A stretch of 64,000 nt of DNA from Typhlomys cinereus (lineage: Eukaryota > Chordata > Mammalia > Rodentia > Platacanthomyidae). The stretch spans positions 496,001 through 560,000 of the forward strand of contig JALPQD010000389.1 in NCBI GenBank assembly GCA_023101885.1, read 5' to 3'. Position 1 is the stretch's first letter. The number at the start of each line of letters is the position of its first letter. A model generated the notes under the pieces. It saw only the letters and a list, made by a program, of their open reading frames with translations. It searched no databases and was not told the origin of the DNA. Positions 1-12,381 of the stretch are shown here, one piece after another. The position numbers were made by a program, and so were the translations under genes.

Positions 1-11
1 CTTTCCTGCAG

Positions 12-111
12 GTTCTGCTCCAGACTAGTCCTTATCATGTTGACTCACTCCTGCAGCTGAGTGATGCCTGCCGCTTTCAGGAGGATCAGGAGATGGCCCG
101 AGACCTTATAG
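12..111 (+). CDS. Tcf25: Tcf25 coding exon (first in window)
   Basis: Acceptor TTTCCTGCAG just before, donor GTGAGG just after. It encodes [14 protein letters not shown] through EMARDLI and ends in phase 1. Earlier exons lie left of the window. Confidence 0.9.
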
Positions 112-3100
112 GTGAGGCTTCTGTCCTGCACCTGCCACTGGGTGGCTGGCTGAGGCTCACAGGCACACCCCATGTCAAGTGATAGAAAAAAAGCAGTGGG
201 CTTGCCAGGATGCTTCACTAAGACAATGGCTAATGTATCATGAAATTACTTGTGCAAAACGTGCAAGCCATTGTTTTTAGTGTGTGCCAGTCACTCACAC
301 ATGTGTATGAAGGCAGCTCCCCGTGCTTCAGTCCTTCGAGCTACTAATAGGTTCTGTCCATGGCTGTGCTTGCAGTGGAAAACTATGTAAATGCAGCTGT
401 ATCAGTATGGTATGTATGTTTTGCTGCTTTTACTTACCATGATGTTTTTATTGTCCTTGTTGAAGCAGATGTCATATTTGCACTTTGTTGCTATATAATA
501 TTCTACCTATGCATAGAGTCTCTGTATTTGCCATCAGTTGATGAGCATTTCGGGCATTTTCTAGCTGTGGTGAGTAGTATTGTAAAGATGCATGAACAGG
601 TCCTGCAAGGATATGTATTTTTATACATGCATGGGTATTCGGTCCAGCAGGTCAGCAACACCTCCTCAGGTGCATTTCCCTCTGAGGCTTACAGGATACC
701 CAATAAGTTCTGTCTGCTCTCTTTTTTGTTGTCTCAGTTATATGATCTCCCTCATTCCAGAACTTTCCTTGTTCTGAGTCATCAGAGGAAGGGGCAGTCA
801 CTGTGTCTATGACGCCTTTCTCTTATTTATGATCCACAGAGAGAGCGTTGTACAGCATGGAGTGTGCATTCCACCCCTTGTTCAGTCTCACCAGTGGGGG
901 CTGCCGGCTGGATTACCGAAGACCAGAGAACAGGTGAGCATTGCCCACCTTTTAGAGAGTAGTCACATGGGTGATCCCCCAGTGACTTCAGCAGGTGACA
1001 CATGACTGTTCTTGAGGTTTGCCCAGGGTTCTGCAGCTCCAGGGTATCTTTCAAGCCTTGGTATGCATGTGCTGGGCTAGGCACAGGGACCAGGACATCA
1101 GATTGGTGCCGGATTAAACCTATCCAAGTTAGAAGAGAGTCTGACAGGCCTCGGCACTGTGAGGTCTAATTATGCTTTCTGTGTGCTGTATTTAAAGATG
1201 AATTCCTAATGAGGTTAGAATATTCTAGCATGCTTTGAGGGTTTGTGTCTTGATTTTTTTTTTTTTTTTTATGCACGTGTGTCTGAGGGCACTGTGATGA
1301 CTTCAGGAATCATCCTGGATTGCTCCTGTCTCCTTTTTGTTTTGCTCTGGAATTTCCCAGGCTCTGCCTTCCAGGCCCAGAAGTACAGGCTGCCATCATT
1401 TCAGGCTGGCATTTTTATGTGGGATCTGGGATTTGAAATCAGGTCCTTCTGATTGTGAGGCAGAGTCATCTTTCCAGCCCTGTGCCCTGATTCTTAAGTC
1501 TGCATTCAGTGTGGATTCAGCCTGACTTGAGTGGTCGTGTGACTAGTATTCTCTTCCCTATGCTGCTCTTACTCTGACCATTTTTGGTATCAGCCCCTCT
1601 TCCTTCACATCTAGTACCCCGCCTCTCTGGCTATCCCAGGTCATCTCTTGCAGGGGATACCCACTTTCTCAGTCTTGACTGTTGTCTACTCACCTGCAGT
1701 AGGTACTGCCTCTGGATCTCCTCTGGGTTCCTATGTATTGCTTTTGTCTCTTCCAGTTGAACTCTTAGTTCTCTGAAACGAGTTCTAAAATTAAGTCGCC
1801 AAGATGACTAAAACCACATAGTTCTATCCAGCCAAGAGCTGTGCTATCGAGAACTATTGACATTTGAGTCATTGTAATTACAATAGATTTTAACTTTTCT
1901 CTCAAATGAAAAACTGTAAACAACAAGCAAAAAGACAGGTTTAAGAGGTGAGAATCAGTGGTTTAAAGTCATCTTTCACTACATAGTAAGGTTGAGGCAC
2001 GTCTGAGTCATACCTTAAAAAACAAACAGGCAAAAATAATAAAGAAGACAGATTTCACGTATGCTCTATTTTACTCAGGCATGGTAACTCTTATAGTCCC
2101 AGCACTTAGTTTGCTGAAGTAGGAAGATCATTGAGTCCAAGAGTTCAAAGCTAGCTTTGGCTAATCTAGTGAGGCCCCCATCCAAAAAAAAAAGGAAGAA
2201 AAGCTTGATATTTCATGTGTAAGTACATTTATAACTAAGGAACAAGGAGCACACCTTCTCCAGACACGCAGGGACCACTCATCAGGGCTGCGTCTGGTCA
2301 CTTAGGAAATGGTAACTTAACCCCAATGCTGGGCTTCTCCGTGATGTACTGTGTCATTGTTCTTTTGCTCTAATTCATGGGAACTGTTTGGACGTAGGAG
2401 CTTCTACCTGGCCCTGTATAAGCAGATGAGCTTCTTGGAGAAACGAGGGTGCCCACGTACAGCTCTGGAGTACTGCAAGCTCATCCTGAGGTGAGTTGTC
2501 CGTGTGCTCGGCCACCTGTGCTCAGCACGGTGACATCAGGTCTGTGAAACTCCAGCTGGTGGCAAAAACTCTATCTTCTTTGCTTTCTTGCTGCGTGCCT
2601 CCGGAAGTCTTGAGCCAGACGAGGACCCCTTGTGCATGTTGCTGCTCATTGACCACTTGGCCTTACGGGCCCGGAACTATGAGTACTTGATCCGTCTCTT
2701 CCAGGAGTGGGAGGTAGGTGTGAGCACTGTACTTACTTGAAGTCATAGATATGTCTCCCTTTCCTTTCTTGGTCTGCATTCTGTGTTTGAGGGATAGTTA
2801 CGATGAACTGATGAGAACATGAGTCAGAGCTAGTGTAGGTTCTGAGAGCCTCCTGCCTTTTTGGTTCTTTTGCTACTTCTTTGCCCTGATTTCTTTTTTT
2901 TCTTATTCAATTGTGCATGTATGCATGTGTATGTGCGTGTGTGTGTGTATGTGTAGAACCACGGGCGAATTCGGGAAACACCATGGACGCCTCTACCTGC
3001 TCCTCGTTTACTCTGCCCCGGGATTCATAGGCTCGCCCTACCAGGACCAGAAACGCAGGCCGCCCCTGCTTCTGCCTGGCGTCTATACGTGGGGTCTAGG

Positions 3101-6100
3101 ATCCGAACTCAGGACCTTCCGCCTGCAAGGCAGAGGCTTAACCCCTGAGCCACCTCTCCAGCCCTTCTTTTGCTACTTCTGTTGAACAAGATTCTGCCTT
3201 CCTAGAAGGTGGTCCAGCAGCACTAAATGGGAACCCTAAGACTGCTCACAGGCTTGTTCTAGGTGCTCTTGTAGAAACAGTGGTGCTGGTAGTGATGGAA
3301 AGTTGGGAGCACCCCAGAGTTTACTATGATCCTCACAACAAGAAGCATTTATGAAGTAGAGGATCTTGTAGGCTGGCACGAGGGACCCCAGTACACATTC
3401 CAGCCCACATTTAGCAGAAATGTAGATAGACAGGCATACACATGAAACCGTAACCAGTTACTTGTGCCTTGTCAATAGTTGTAAAGCAAATGAGAGGGGC
3501 CTCCTCAGGCCTTAGACACCTGACCTAGTGCTGTGACTGCTGGGTGCACTTTAGGTGCTGTATGACACTAGGAAGGGATATCAGTTGTCTTGCCCATGAC
3601 TGGGGATTTGTGGAAGTGGTAATTGTTGTTTATTACGTTAGATAGCATGTGTTAAGGTCATTTCCACCTTTGTAATCAGTGCAGTTTGAAGAGACATAGG
3701 GCACCATCCTGTTCCACAAACGATGCTTGTCAAGAGGGAGACATGGGGTTGTGCTGACGACCTCCACTAGGGCTGAGAATGGGGAAAGGGGGGCAGGCTT
3801 TCTACCTATCAACCTTTTCACTGTACATGTTTTTCACATTAACAAAAAATAGGCATATTATTTCAAATTGCATAATACATACCATAATTGGCCATGAAAT
3901 TTCTAGGAATCAGGGTTTTTTTTTTCTTATTTTGTTTTTGTTTTAATTTTTAAGTATATGTGAGCACATAGCTATGTGTATGTGTGTATGCATGTTTGCA
4001 TGTGGGTAGGTCCATGGGTGTGGAGTACTTGTGCATGAGAGTTCATGTGTGTGTGGAGACTCAAGAATGATACAGAGAGATCATCCTTCACCATTCTTCC
4101 ACTTTTTTTTTGAGTCTGGGTCTCTGATTAAATTCAGTTTTTCGGGGCTGGAGAGGTGGCTCAGGGGTTAAGCCTCTGCCTTGCAGGCAGAAGGTCCTGA
4201 GTTCGGATCCCAGATCCCACGTATAGACGCCAGGAGGCAGCGGGGGCGGCCTGCGTGGTTCTACACACATGCGCCCACACACATGCACATGCGCACAGTT
4301 GAATAAATAATAATAAAATATTTTAAAAAAAAATAAATTCAGTTTTTCTCTGGGGATTCCCTTGTTCTACTTTCTGGGGCTAAAATTGTAGGTGGCCACC
4401 ATGCCTGCCCAGGATTTTTAAAAAATATGTTGTCTGTTTGTTTGATTGATTGTTTTGAGAGAGAAGAGAGGGGAGAGAGAGATTGAGAGAAACACATCCA
4501 TACATGCCCTATTCTCTCCTTCCATCATGTGAAAGGGATTGAAAAGTTTGCAAGCAGGAATCTGTCTATCTTTCTAGCCTCTAGTTTTATACATACAGAA
4601 GGGAAGGGAAATACTTGGAAAGTTTCTAGGTAAGATGGGGTCAGATTTCATGTTTACTGACTTGATTTTGTGAAACCTCTGCATATGGACAGAGGGCTGG
4701 CTTCCCTGTTTCCAAAGCTAAGGATTTGTAGGGGGATAACCCTTCTGTGTGGCTCTGAGACTGTCACTGTTTCAACATCATTCCTCTGACCATACTCATT
4801 TCCATACTACTGTGTTCTTTTGTCTTTTCTGCACTTACACACTCTCCCTAGAGCCAAAGATGAGTTTTCTTTACCTGAGTTAAGGAGACATCTATGAGGA
4901 TGTGGCAGTAGGGTTTATCTGGCAGCACTTGAACATCTGTAATTACGTTTTATCTTCATAACTTTGAAGCCCCAGACTTTTTTCTTTGTCCCTTATAGGG
5001 TCATCGGAACCTGTCCCAGCTCCCAAATTTTGCCTTTTCAATTCCGTTGGCTTATTTCCTGCTGAGTCAGCAAGCAGACCTTCCTGAGCACGAGCTCACC
5101 TCTGCCAGGGAGCAGGCCTCCCTCCTGATCCAGCGGGCGCTCACCATGTTCCCCGGAGGTGAGTGTTACTTCTGTCTGGGGCGATAACTTGTCTTCCTGG
5201 GAATTTAGTATGGGTCCCAGTTTTGGAATAATTACATCTCTGAGTGGTCTAAGGCTCTGTTGCAGTTCCAGAGGGGATATTGTCCATTAGGACAGAAATC
5301 TTGCAGCAGAAGGCTTGGCTTCTGGACAGAAGCAGAGCAGGGAGTAGGGAGAGCAAGAACAAATGCAGAAACAAAACCTGGCCACCAAGCTTCATGGTCT
5401 GAACCCTGCGGCATCTCTTCTTCAGCAAGACTCCACCTGCCTTTAAAGTTGCTGCAACATTAACATCAACTAAGGATTCAAACACATGTGAGGGGCAATT
5501 CATATTCAGACTGTGATAGGCTTGTAGTTCCAGTTAGATAATCTGATCCATTTGCCTTAGTGAACCCACTACAAATATAGCAACCAGGGCAGAGGTACAG
5601 TGTCCAATCTGGAGGGCTTTGTTGCAGTGTGAGGGCACAGAAAATCAAAAGACACATATGTTAAATAGTATCTGGCGCTGAGGACAGTAGAAGAAAATTC
5701 GGGAAAGGACTGGTGCTCAATCCAGAGGCAGTGGATGAACACTGGCCATGAGTAGCCGGGAGGAGACTGTGGTATGCTTTTTCAAGTCTTCTCAGACACA
5801 CAGCAAGGAGAATATGAATGCTGCATGCCCAGATCTTGCCAAGAACATGCACATAATGACTCTAAGATGAGGGTTCCCTGAGGCCAGCTGCTCTTCTGTT
5901 ATGTTACCACATGGTCAGAATTGTTACCACACAGTAGATTCTCACGGTTTCTTGAGCCTTGGCTAGAACTCTGCTCCAGTGGGGCCTGGGCAACCTCACT
6001 CAGCACTAGTGCCTACTTGCTGAACCAAGGAGGGCATTGCTGTTTCTTTGAAGCCATCTGTGTCCTCCTTTGGGGTCAGGTATAGCTAGCAGTACCCGTG

Positions 6101-9100
6101 CTCCAGGGAACCAGCTGCCAGGACGGAGTCTGTGGCCCAGGTGCTGTACTGCAACAAGCACTGCTGCCTCACAGAAGGCTACAGCATGAGCATGTCCCTA
6201 GGAAGTCAGTGGGAGAGTTGTGTTTCAGCAGATTCCCAGCATGCACACTGTTTAGGGAAATCCACACTCACATGGTTATCACTGTATATAAAGATGCCTG
6301 GAACAGGCTCTTTGTCAACCACTGACCTGAGCTTGGACTCTACAGGGTAGAGACAGCCCCACTTCCACCAGTCTGTCCTTGGATCTGCTCTTAATATGAT
6401 CAAAACACCCAGTCACACCCATGCTGGGGGAATGACGAGCAAGTCTCCCTTGAATGCAGATAGAATACTAGAGACCAGACACTGGAAGATACTCATCCAC
6501 CTGGTCCAGAGTTCAGAAAATGACGTTCTAACCTGTCCAGCCTTCAGACCTTAAGAACACTTAGTGGTATCTGTGACAGGAGCCTCACAGGGCCTTCTGT
6601 CATCTGCTGTGGAGCTGGGATCTGGGCCCTGAGAATTACAGGTACATAGAGTCTTTGTTTCTCCTGCAGTTCTCATGCCCTTGCTCGAGTGTTGCAGCGT
6701 GAGGCCTGATGCTGCCGTCTCAAGCCATCGCTTCTTCGGGCCAGATGCTGAGATAAGGTAAAGATCCCTGCAGGCATCAGCCTGTTCTCCTTACCCTTAA
6801 AGTTAGAAAAAGAAAGCCCACCATTCACCTGAGGAAGGCCCTAGAGCCTCCATGTACAGAATACCTCACTGAGAGGAAGGACAGGAAGCAGGTGAGAGGC
6901 GCTAGCCTCAGGTGTGCAAGGTGCCTCCTTGGAGAGTTAGGGAACAGGGTGGCATAACCATACGGGATCAAGATTCAGGGAGGGTGGTTGGGGAGTTTGT
7001 GGCTTCCCAGATTTTTGTGACAAAGTTCTTATAAATGATTAACAATAAACATACAAGAAACCCCCTACACGCACAGAACACACACACTCCCCATCAGCAG
7101 CAGCTGGTGGGTCATTTTTTTGTTGCTCTTCCTTGAAGGCATAAATGTACACTTTCTCTCTTTTTTTTTTTTTTAACATTTCTGTCAAATGATTTGTGTT
7201 ACTAAACTCAGGCATGTCCATGTAGCAGACTTGTGTGTCTCGGGAATGTCCCTGGTTGGTAGCCAAGGAGCAGTTGCTCCAGACCACTGGGTCTTCTTCT
7301 CTGGACATCCCTCTGCCCATCACAGAACTTTGTTGAGCGTCTACTTCAGGTTTTGCTCTTCTGCAGCCAGCCCCCTGCCCTGAGCCAGCTGGTGAGTCTG
7401 TATCTTGGGAGATCACACTTTCTCTGGAAAGAACCTGCCACCATGAACTGGCTAGAGGAAAATGTCCGTGAAGTTCTGCAGGCAGTGGATGCTGGGGACC
7501 CTGCCGTTGAGGCCTGTGAGAACAGGTGAGCTGGGCCTGACGGGAGTGTGTGAGAATCCCTCCTGAGTCTTTATCACTGATGTGAGGCTTCTGATTATAG
7601 GTGTGAGTGTGTGAACAGCTTGACTTCTGCCCAAGCTGTCACCGGGCTCGCAAGAGGCTGGCTGCCTCTGCCATCCGTGCAGAAATGAGGTCGGGGTCTG
7701 TGGTTATTGTCACCTTCGTGGTTGTATTCAGACTCTGTGAAAATATGCTTTTGTGCTTTGTTAGGAGATGTTAATCTTTCCTAACAAAGATTCAGGTGCA
7801 GCTGCTAAGCTGGCAACTTCTTCCCTGTGACTTAACCCAGTATGTGGCCCTTGAAAAGCAGACTCTTGCCCACTCGTGCAGCTTGGCCTAAGTCTTCATT
7901 AGCATCCTTGTGCTGGGGTCAGCTACAGCCAGGCTGACCAACTCTGAAAGTCTGTTCTGCCCTGGCTGTGCTACTTTCCTTGAGCAACAGAGGGGAGGTC
8001 ACTTTGTGGGGAACATGAGGCTGGTCCCTGGATGTCACTGGAGGCCCCTTTCTCTCCGGCCCTCACAGTTAACGTGGTGTGCACATCACATCCACTCTCC
8101 GCCAGGCTGGAATACATCTCTGTACAGCCTTCCCGGTTCCATGTCCAGTGTGACATGTCCTGTAGTAACAATATGACCTGCACACCCAGGGGCTCCATCG
8201 TGGAGACTTAGTGAATCTTCACCAAACTGCAGTTATCCTTACTACCATTGCATGGGTGAAGGGAGAGACACATCCATTAAGTTGGGGGTCTGCCTTCTGC
8301 GTCTTCTTTTGTGACAGGGCCGAGGGTTGACTGCTTCATGTCCTCTACCTAAGAATAAGGTAGAAGACTCTTAGGGACCACAGGCCAAGCACACCAACAT
8401 CCACTCAACTTTTCCCATAGTGGGTATAAGTTACTGGGTGTTTTGCATCATGAGCACCAATTGATCTGCTCTTCTATGTACCCTGGCTTTAGACGGAAAG
8501 TACTCTACCAGCGCGCCCCCAGAAATATCCACCGTCATGTGATCCTCTCTGAGATCAAGGAAGCCATTGCTGCCCTGCCCCCGGTAAGGAAGAGATGCTG
8601 AAAGTGGGGCTTTGTGTATGACCATCACACGTGATCCTCTGGTTTCCAGCAGCCCACAGACTGGCCTACATGCTTGACAGGGTTGGGGTTGGTGCACAGG
8701 GCTTCTGCCCTTAGGTTCCTCCCCCTGAACCTGTGTGGGGTGACTGTGTTGTGGTGAGCTTCACCATGACTTCAGGCTCTGCAGCAGGAGGTCGCCCTCT
8801 TTCAAAGACCCTTGCAGTGGAAACTCAGTCCTCCTTCATTAAACTTACCTAGTGGTATGCACAGAACATCTTCTCCTGAAGTGGGGGTGTGCCCCTGCCC
8901 TCTTAAGATTCAAGGCTGTCTGCAGTGCAAGCATGTCATTCTAGTTGGCAGTGGAGAGGTGTGGTGTGCTGAGGTTAAGTCATCTGGAGAAACAGCAGCT
9001 CTGTGGGACTCCATGGTTCTGTTTTCAGTCCATGGCCTACAGTCAAGGAAGGTGTTTGTGACATGAAATGTGGATTTTCACATCTATTTGAAGTATCTGT

Positions 9101-11679
9101 GCCTACTCTTGGTCTTAAACCCCACTGATCGGGGCAAAATGTCACTCATCTTTTCCCCTGGAGAAAATCTGACCTTCTCCCTCCTGAAACTTCTTGGGAC
9201 AGAAATAGCCAGGTGCTGTGGCTGCCTCCCAGCACACCTGCCCAGTGTGCCTTGGGACCAGCTGACAGGGGAAGACAGAGGCTGTGGGCAGTGTTTCAGA
9301 ATCTCTGTTTTGTGTCCCTCTTGAAGGATGTGACCACACAATCTGTGATGGGGTTTGACCCCCTCCCTCCCCTGGACACCATCTACTCCTACGTCAGACC
9401 AGAGAGGTACCTCCCATGCTTTGTTGCATACTCTCAGACCAGGTCGGTACTTTGGGGCACCCCGGGGCCAGCTTACCCGGATAAAGGACAGCAAGCGTGA
9501 CATGGAGCTGCCCTCCTGAATCCGCCTAAAATCTGAGCACTTCCCCGTGGGGTTCTGTAGCAGGTATGAGAAACAGAATGGGAAGCAAAATGAAGAACCA
9601 CCTCTGGACTTGGGGCAGGGGACAGTAAACAGGTCTAAAACTTAGAAATAAGTGTTACGTAAAAGCTACAGTGATTGAGAAGAACCCTGACCAGGCAGAA
9701 GATGGAGCGTGGTGCTCTAGCTTGTGTAAAGGTCTGATTTCCAAGAACAGAGCACTGGGGGGTGACCACGTGACTGGGCTGGGAGAAAGAGGGCATGAAG
9801 CTAAAGTGGGTGTGAAACACATCTGATTCATAGGCTTCTGTGTGCATATGGGAAGGTTTTTGGAATCTAGTCACAAAAGGCTTTTCACTTTCCTCGCGGT
9901 CTTCAAAGCTGAGTAGCTGCCGTACCTGGGCCTTGTCCCTAAGGACCATCTTAACAGGCACACTCTACCTCTTACGGGAACACAGGCTTTCTAGACCTTC
10001 ATAGGTCTGGACGCTTAAGTAAAGTAATACCTTTTTAAGTTCTCCTTAGATTAAGATAAGAATCATGTCAGTGGGCTTTAAAAACACAGCATGCCATTTT
10101 ACTTTTGCCACTCCCTGAGCAGGAGTGGTCATGGCATAGTGGAGCTGGCGTGCGGGCCCTGCAGGGCCTTCCGTAGCACTCTGCTCTCTGGCCCCGCGTG
10201 CCCGCTTATATGCGACGAGTGGCACCTTCTTCAGCCTTGAGGTGCTAGGGCCTCTCTCCGTGCGACTCAGCCATGCTCCATGAAGGTCTGAAGCCCGGGC
10301 ACCCTTCCTCTCCGTCTTCACTGCCCTTGGGTGTCCACAGCTCCACCTCAGGATGCTTAGGAGTCGTCGGTGTCCACCCCAGGGCACCATCTGTCCTCTG
10401 AACCCAGTGTTTTATCTTTGTTTAGTGATGATTGCCTATCCCCCAAATTTGAGAGACAGGGTATAGACAGATGAGGCTGGAATCCCTGCAGTGTCTGTTC
10501 AGCTTTATTTTCTGGTTCTTGATTTTCAGGTTAAGTCCAGTCAACCATGGGAACACAATTGCTCTCTTCTTCCGGTCACTATTGCCAAACTACACTGCAG
10601 AGGTATGTTGAGTACATGTTGGTCTCTAATTGTCGAGTGGGTGTGGGCAAGTCCATCTCAGCATGGAGCAGGGAAAGGCTATGTCCTGCCTGTAATGCAT
10701 GTGCTGTAGGAAGTGGGGGTATAGAAGTGGGGGCTGTACTGCTGTGTGCTGTAGGAAGTGGGGGCTATAGAAGTAGGGGCTGTAATGCTGTGTGCTTTAG
10801 GAAGTGGGGGCTGTAGTGCTGTGTGCTTTAAGAAATGGGGGGCTGTTATGCTGTGTGCTTTAGGAAGTGGGGGCTGTAATGCTGTGTGCTTTAGGAAGTA
10901 GGGGCTGTAATGCTGTGTGCTTTAGGAAGTGGGGGCTGTAATGCTGTGTGCTTTAGGAAGTGGGGGCTGTAGTGCTGTGTGCTTTAGGAAGTGGGGGCTG
11001 TAATGCTGTGTGCTTTAGGAAGTAGGGGCTGTAGTGCTGTGTGCTTTAGGAAATGGGGGGCTGTTATGCTGTGTGCTTTAGGAAGTGGGGGCTGTAATGC
11101 TGTGTGCTTTAGGGTGGGGGCTGTAATGCTGTGTGCTTTAGGAAGTGGGGGCTGTAATGCTGTTTGCTTTAGGAAGTAGGGGCTGTAGTGCTGTGTGCTT
11201 TAGGAAGTGGGGGCTGTAGTGCTGTGTGCTTTAGGAAGTGGGGGCTGTAATGCTGTGTGCTGTGGGAAGTAGGGGCTTGGCCCACAGAAGCTGCTGTAGC
11301 CATTCTAGGGTGAGCATTGTGAGGCAGGGAGGCTGCTTAACCCATGGGAGGCCAGTCTGGGTTAGACACGTGCTTTGACTTTCCAGAGCTTCCTCTCGTG
11401 GGCAGGAACCTGAGGAGGGCATGGGCCCATGGCTGGGGCATGGGCCTCTTCAGGCTGCCTGGCCCCCAAGTCCCAAGTCCTGGAACAGAGAGCCCCATTC
11501 AGACGTGTCTCGCTGCTCAGGGGGAGAGGCTGGAGGATGGAGTAGCTGGGGGTCCGAACCGCAACCAAGGCTTGAACAGACTGATGCTGGCTGTGCGCGA
11601 CATGATGGCCAATTTCCACTTCAACGACCTGGAGGTGCCACGAGAAGAAAATCCTGAGGGCGAGGGAGACTGGGACTGA
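12..11679 (+). CDS. Tcf25: Tcf25 (NULP1), 3' half: eleven coding exons, C-terminal 400 residues
   Basis: Coding exons are 12-111, 840-933, 2398-2490, 2608-2713, 4999-5158, 6670-6757, 7367-7525, 8493-8583, 9327-9406, 10530-10602 and 11521-11679. All junctions are AG/GT with matching phases, and the 1203 nt form one open frame ending in TGA. The translation is recognisable as the C-terminal part of TCF25 (about 676 aa in human), starting at [14 protein letters not shown] and ending EGEGDWD. Known for the family: TCF25 is the counterpart of yeast Rqc1, a subunit of the ribosome quality control complex acting with Listerin and NEMF on stalled 60S nascent chains. It was also described as a nuclear transcriptional repressor. 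The N-terminal basic region lies upstream of the window. The acidic C-terminal tail is present. No frameshift or stop was found, so the gene looks functional. The intron after exon 10530-10602 carries a minisatellite. Confidence 0.95.
840..933 (+). CDS. Tcf25: Tcf25 coding exon
   Basis: Acceptor GATCCACAG and donor GTGAGC flank it. It encodes [20 protein letters not shown] and continues to DYRRPEN, ending inside an Arg codon. Confidence 0.92.
1254..1480 (-). mobile_element. B2-like SINE, older subfamily
   Basis: The + strand reads GGAATCATCCTGGATTGCTC ... TTTTTATGTGGGATCTGGGA ... TCATCTTTCCAGCCC, the inverse of the family consensus seen elsewhere in the window. Confidence 0.8.
2072..2195 (+). 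mobile_element. B1-like SINE
   Basis: GGCATGGTAACTCTTATAGT, CCCAGCACTTAGTTTGCTGA and GAGTTCAAAGCTAGCTTTGG are followed by an A-run. Confidence 0.65.
2398..2490 (+). CDS. Tcf25: Tcf25 coding exon
   Basis: Acceptor GACGTAG and donor GTGAGT. It encodes [19 protein letters not shown] and continues to YCKLIL. This is an alpha-helical segment of the TCF25 family domain. Confidence 0.92.
2608..2713 (+). CDS. Tcf25: Tcf25 coding exon
   Basis: Acceptor CCGGAAG has a weak polypyrimidine tract, but the protein match fixes it. Donor GTAGGT. It encodes [20 protein letters not shown] and continues to LFQEWE. Confidence 0.92.
2881..3164 (-). mobile_element. Young-type B2-like SINE in a Tcf25 intron
   Basis: A 16-bp perfect duplication TTCTTTTGCTACTTCT lies at 2865-2880 and 3165-3180. 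The element has the young marks (CTATACGTGGGGTCTAGGAT, CAGGACCAGAAACGCAGG). It is very similar to 58030-58309. Confidence 0.92.
4144..4333 (+). mobile_element. Young-type B2-like SINE, internally deleted
   Basis: TAAATTCAGTTTTTC lies at 4129-4143 and 4334-4348. The element keeps the GGGGCTGGAGAGGTGGCTCA head and the CA-type 3' end, but joins GCGGCCTGCG directly to TGGTTCTACACAC. About 90 bp of body present in 24008-24290 is missing. Confidence 0.88.
4999..5158 (+). CDS. Tcf25: Tcf25 coding exon
   Basis: Acceptor CCCTTATAG, donor GTGAGT. It encodes [20 protein letters not shown] through ALTMFPG. Gly replaces the Ala I recall at the junction in the human protein. Confidence 0.92.
6670..6757 (+). 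CDS. Tcf25: Tcf25 coding exon
   Basis: Acceptor TCTCCTGCAG, donor GTAAAG. It encodes [20 protein letters not shown] and then RFFGPDAEI. Confidence 0.92.
7367..7525 (+). CDS. Tcf25: Tcf25 coding exon
   Basis: Acceptor TTCTGCAG, donor GTGAGC. It encodes [20 protein letters not shown] and continues through [12 protein letters not shown]. Confidence 0.93.
8493..8583 (+). CDS. Tcf25: Tcf25 coding exon
   Basis: Acceptor CTGGCTTTAG, donor GTAAGG. It encodes [20 protein letters not shown] then [10 protein letters not shown], ending in phase 0. Confidence 0.92.
9327..9406 (+). CDS. Tcf25: Tcf25 coding exon
   Basis: Acceptor CTCTTGAAG, donor GTACCT. It encodes [20 protein letters not shown] then SYVRPE, ending inside an Arg codon. 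Confidence 0.9.
10530..10602 (+). CDS. Tcf25: Tcf25 coding exon
   Basis: Acceptor GATTTTCAG, donor GTATGT. It encodes [20 protein letters not shown] then YTAE. The minisatellite begins about 90 bp downstream. Confidence 0.92.
10689..11272 (+). repeat. 31-bp G-rich minisatellite in the last Tcf25 intron
   Basis: About 18 tandem units of period 31 bp are visible, with core CTTTAGGAAGTGGGGGCTGT followed by AATGCTGTGTG. Units differ by single-base variants (GTAGTGCT / GTAATGCT / GTTATGCT) and one is shortened near 11115. The copy adjoining 10690 is the most diverged. It sits entirely in the intron and ends about 250 bp before the terminal exon. No coding role is supported. Confidence 0.95.
11521..11679 (+). 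CDS. Tcf25: Tcf25 terminal coding exon
   Basis: Acceptor CGCTGCTCAG. It encodes [20 protein letters not shown], continues [20 protein letters not shown] and ends GEGDWD with TGA at 11677-11679. No AATAAA or ATTAAA was seen in the 200 bp before the first downstream SINE, so the transcript end is not fixed by sequence alone. Confidence 0.94.
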   Translation, partial: GERLEDGVAGGPNRNQGLNRLMLAVRDMMANFHFNDLEVPREENPEGEGDWD

Positions 11680-11888
11680 ACTGTCCAGATTCTGTGCCCA
11701 GTGCTGTGCAATTATGTTCTTGATTTCTGTTCTGGTTGGAATCGGCCAGTTCCCTGAAGTAGAAATGCTGACTGTGTCATCCACCTGTGTCTTTGTTTTC
11801 TCTAAAATGTGAGTTGATATGCTCTACTGTGGCTAAGCTCTTCCTCCAAAGACCTCAGAGCAGACCTTGGAACCAGAAAGGCCCAAAC

Positions 11889-12119
11889 TGGGCTGGAGAG
11901 ATGGCTCAGGGGTTAAACCCCTGCCTCAAGCAGAAGGATCTCAGGCCCCATGTAAAAACGATGGGCGAAAACGCGGCGATGCCTGCACTTCTGGGCCTGG
12001 AAGGCAGAGCCTGGGAAACCCCAGAGCAAAGCAAAAAGGAGGTGGAGCAATCCAGGATGATTCCCGACGTTAACCTTGGTTTTCCACAGGTATACACAGG
12101 GCCCTCTGATACACATAGG

Positions 12120-12170
<51 letters not shown>

Positions 12171-12381
12171 AAAAGGGGGTAGTGCTGGAGAGATGGTTCA
12201 GGAGTTAAGACTATGCCTCGAAAGCAGAAGGTCCTGAGGTCAGATCCCAGGTCCTATGTAAAAACATCAAGCGGAAAATGGCGACGGCCTGCAATTTCTG
12301 CCCTGGGATGATTCCCAAAATCACACTTGGTCTTCCACAGGGACATACAGTGCACATGCACACACACAACGTTTAAAAAAA
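11889..12381 (+). mobile_element. Two B2-like SINEs in tandem between one pair of target-site duplications
   Basis: A full element (GGCTGGAGAGATGGCTCAGG head at 11891, CA tract, TTAAAA tail) is followed after a few bases by a second head (GCTGGAGAGATGGTTCAG at 12184) ending in an A-run. The 12-bp sequence AAAGGCCCAAAC occurs at 11877-11888 and again at 12382-12393. It brackets the pair, with no copy between them. Confidence 0.85.
12122..12168 (+). repeat. (CA)n tract in SINE
   Basis: An uninterrupted CA run of about 23 repeats near the 3' end of the first SINE. CA/TG tracts recur at the same place in most of the B2-like elements of the window. Confidence 0.9.

Noticed and set aside
2913..3185. 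90-codon frame reading [14 protein letters not shown]...
   Set aside because: It lies within a SINE and its TG tract. Similar frames appear at 24077, 24727, 34357 and 58059 for the same reason.
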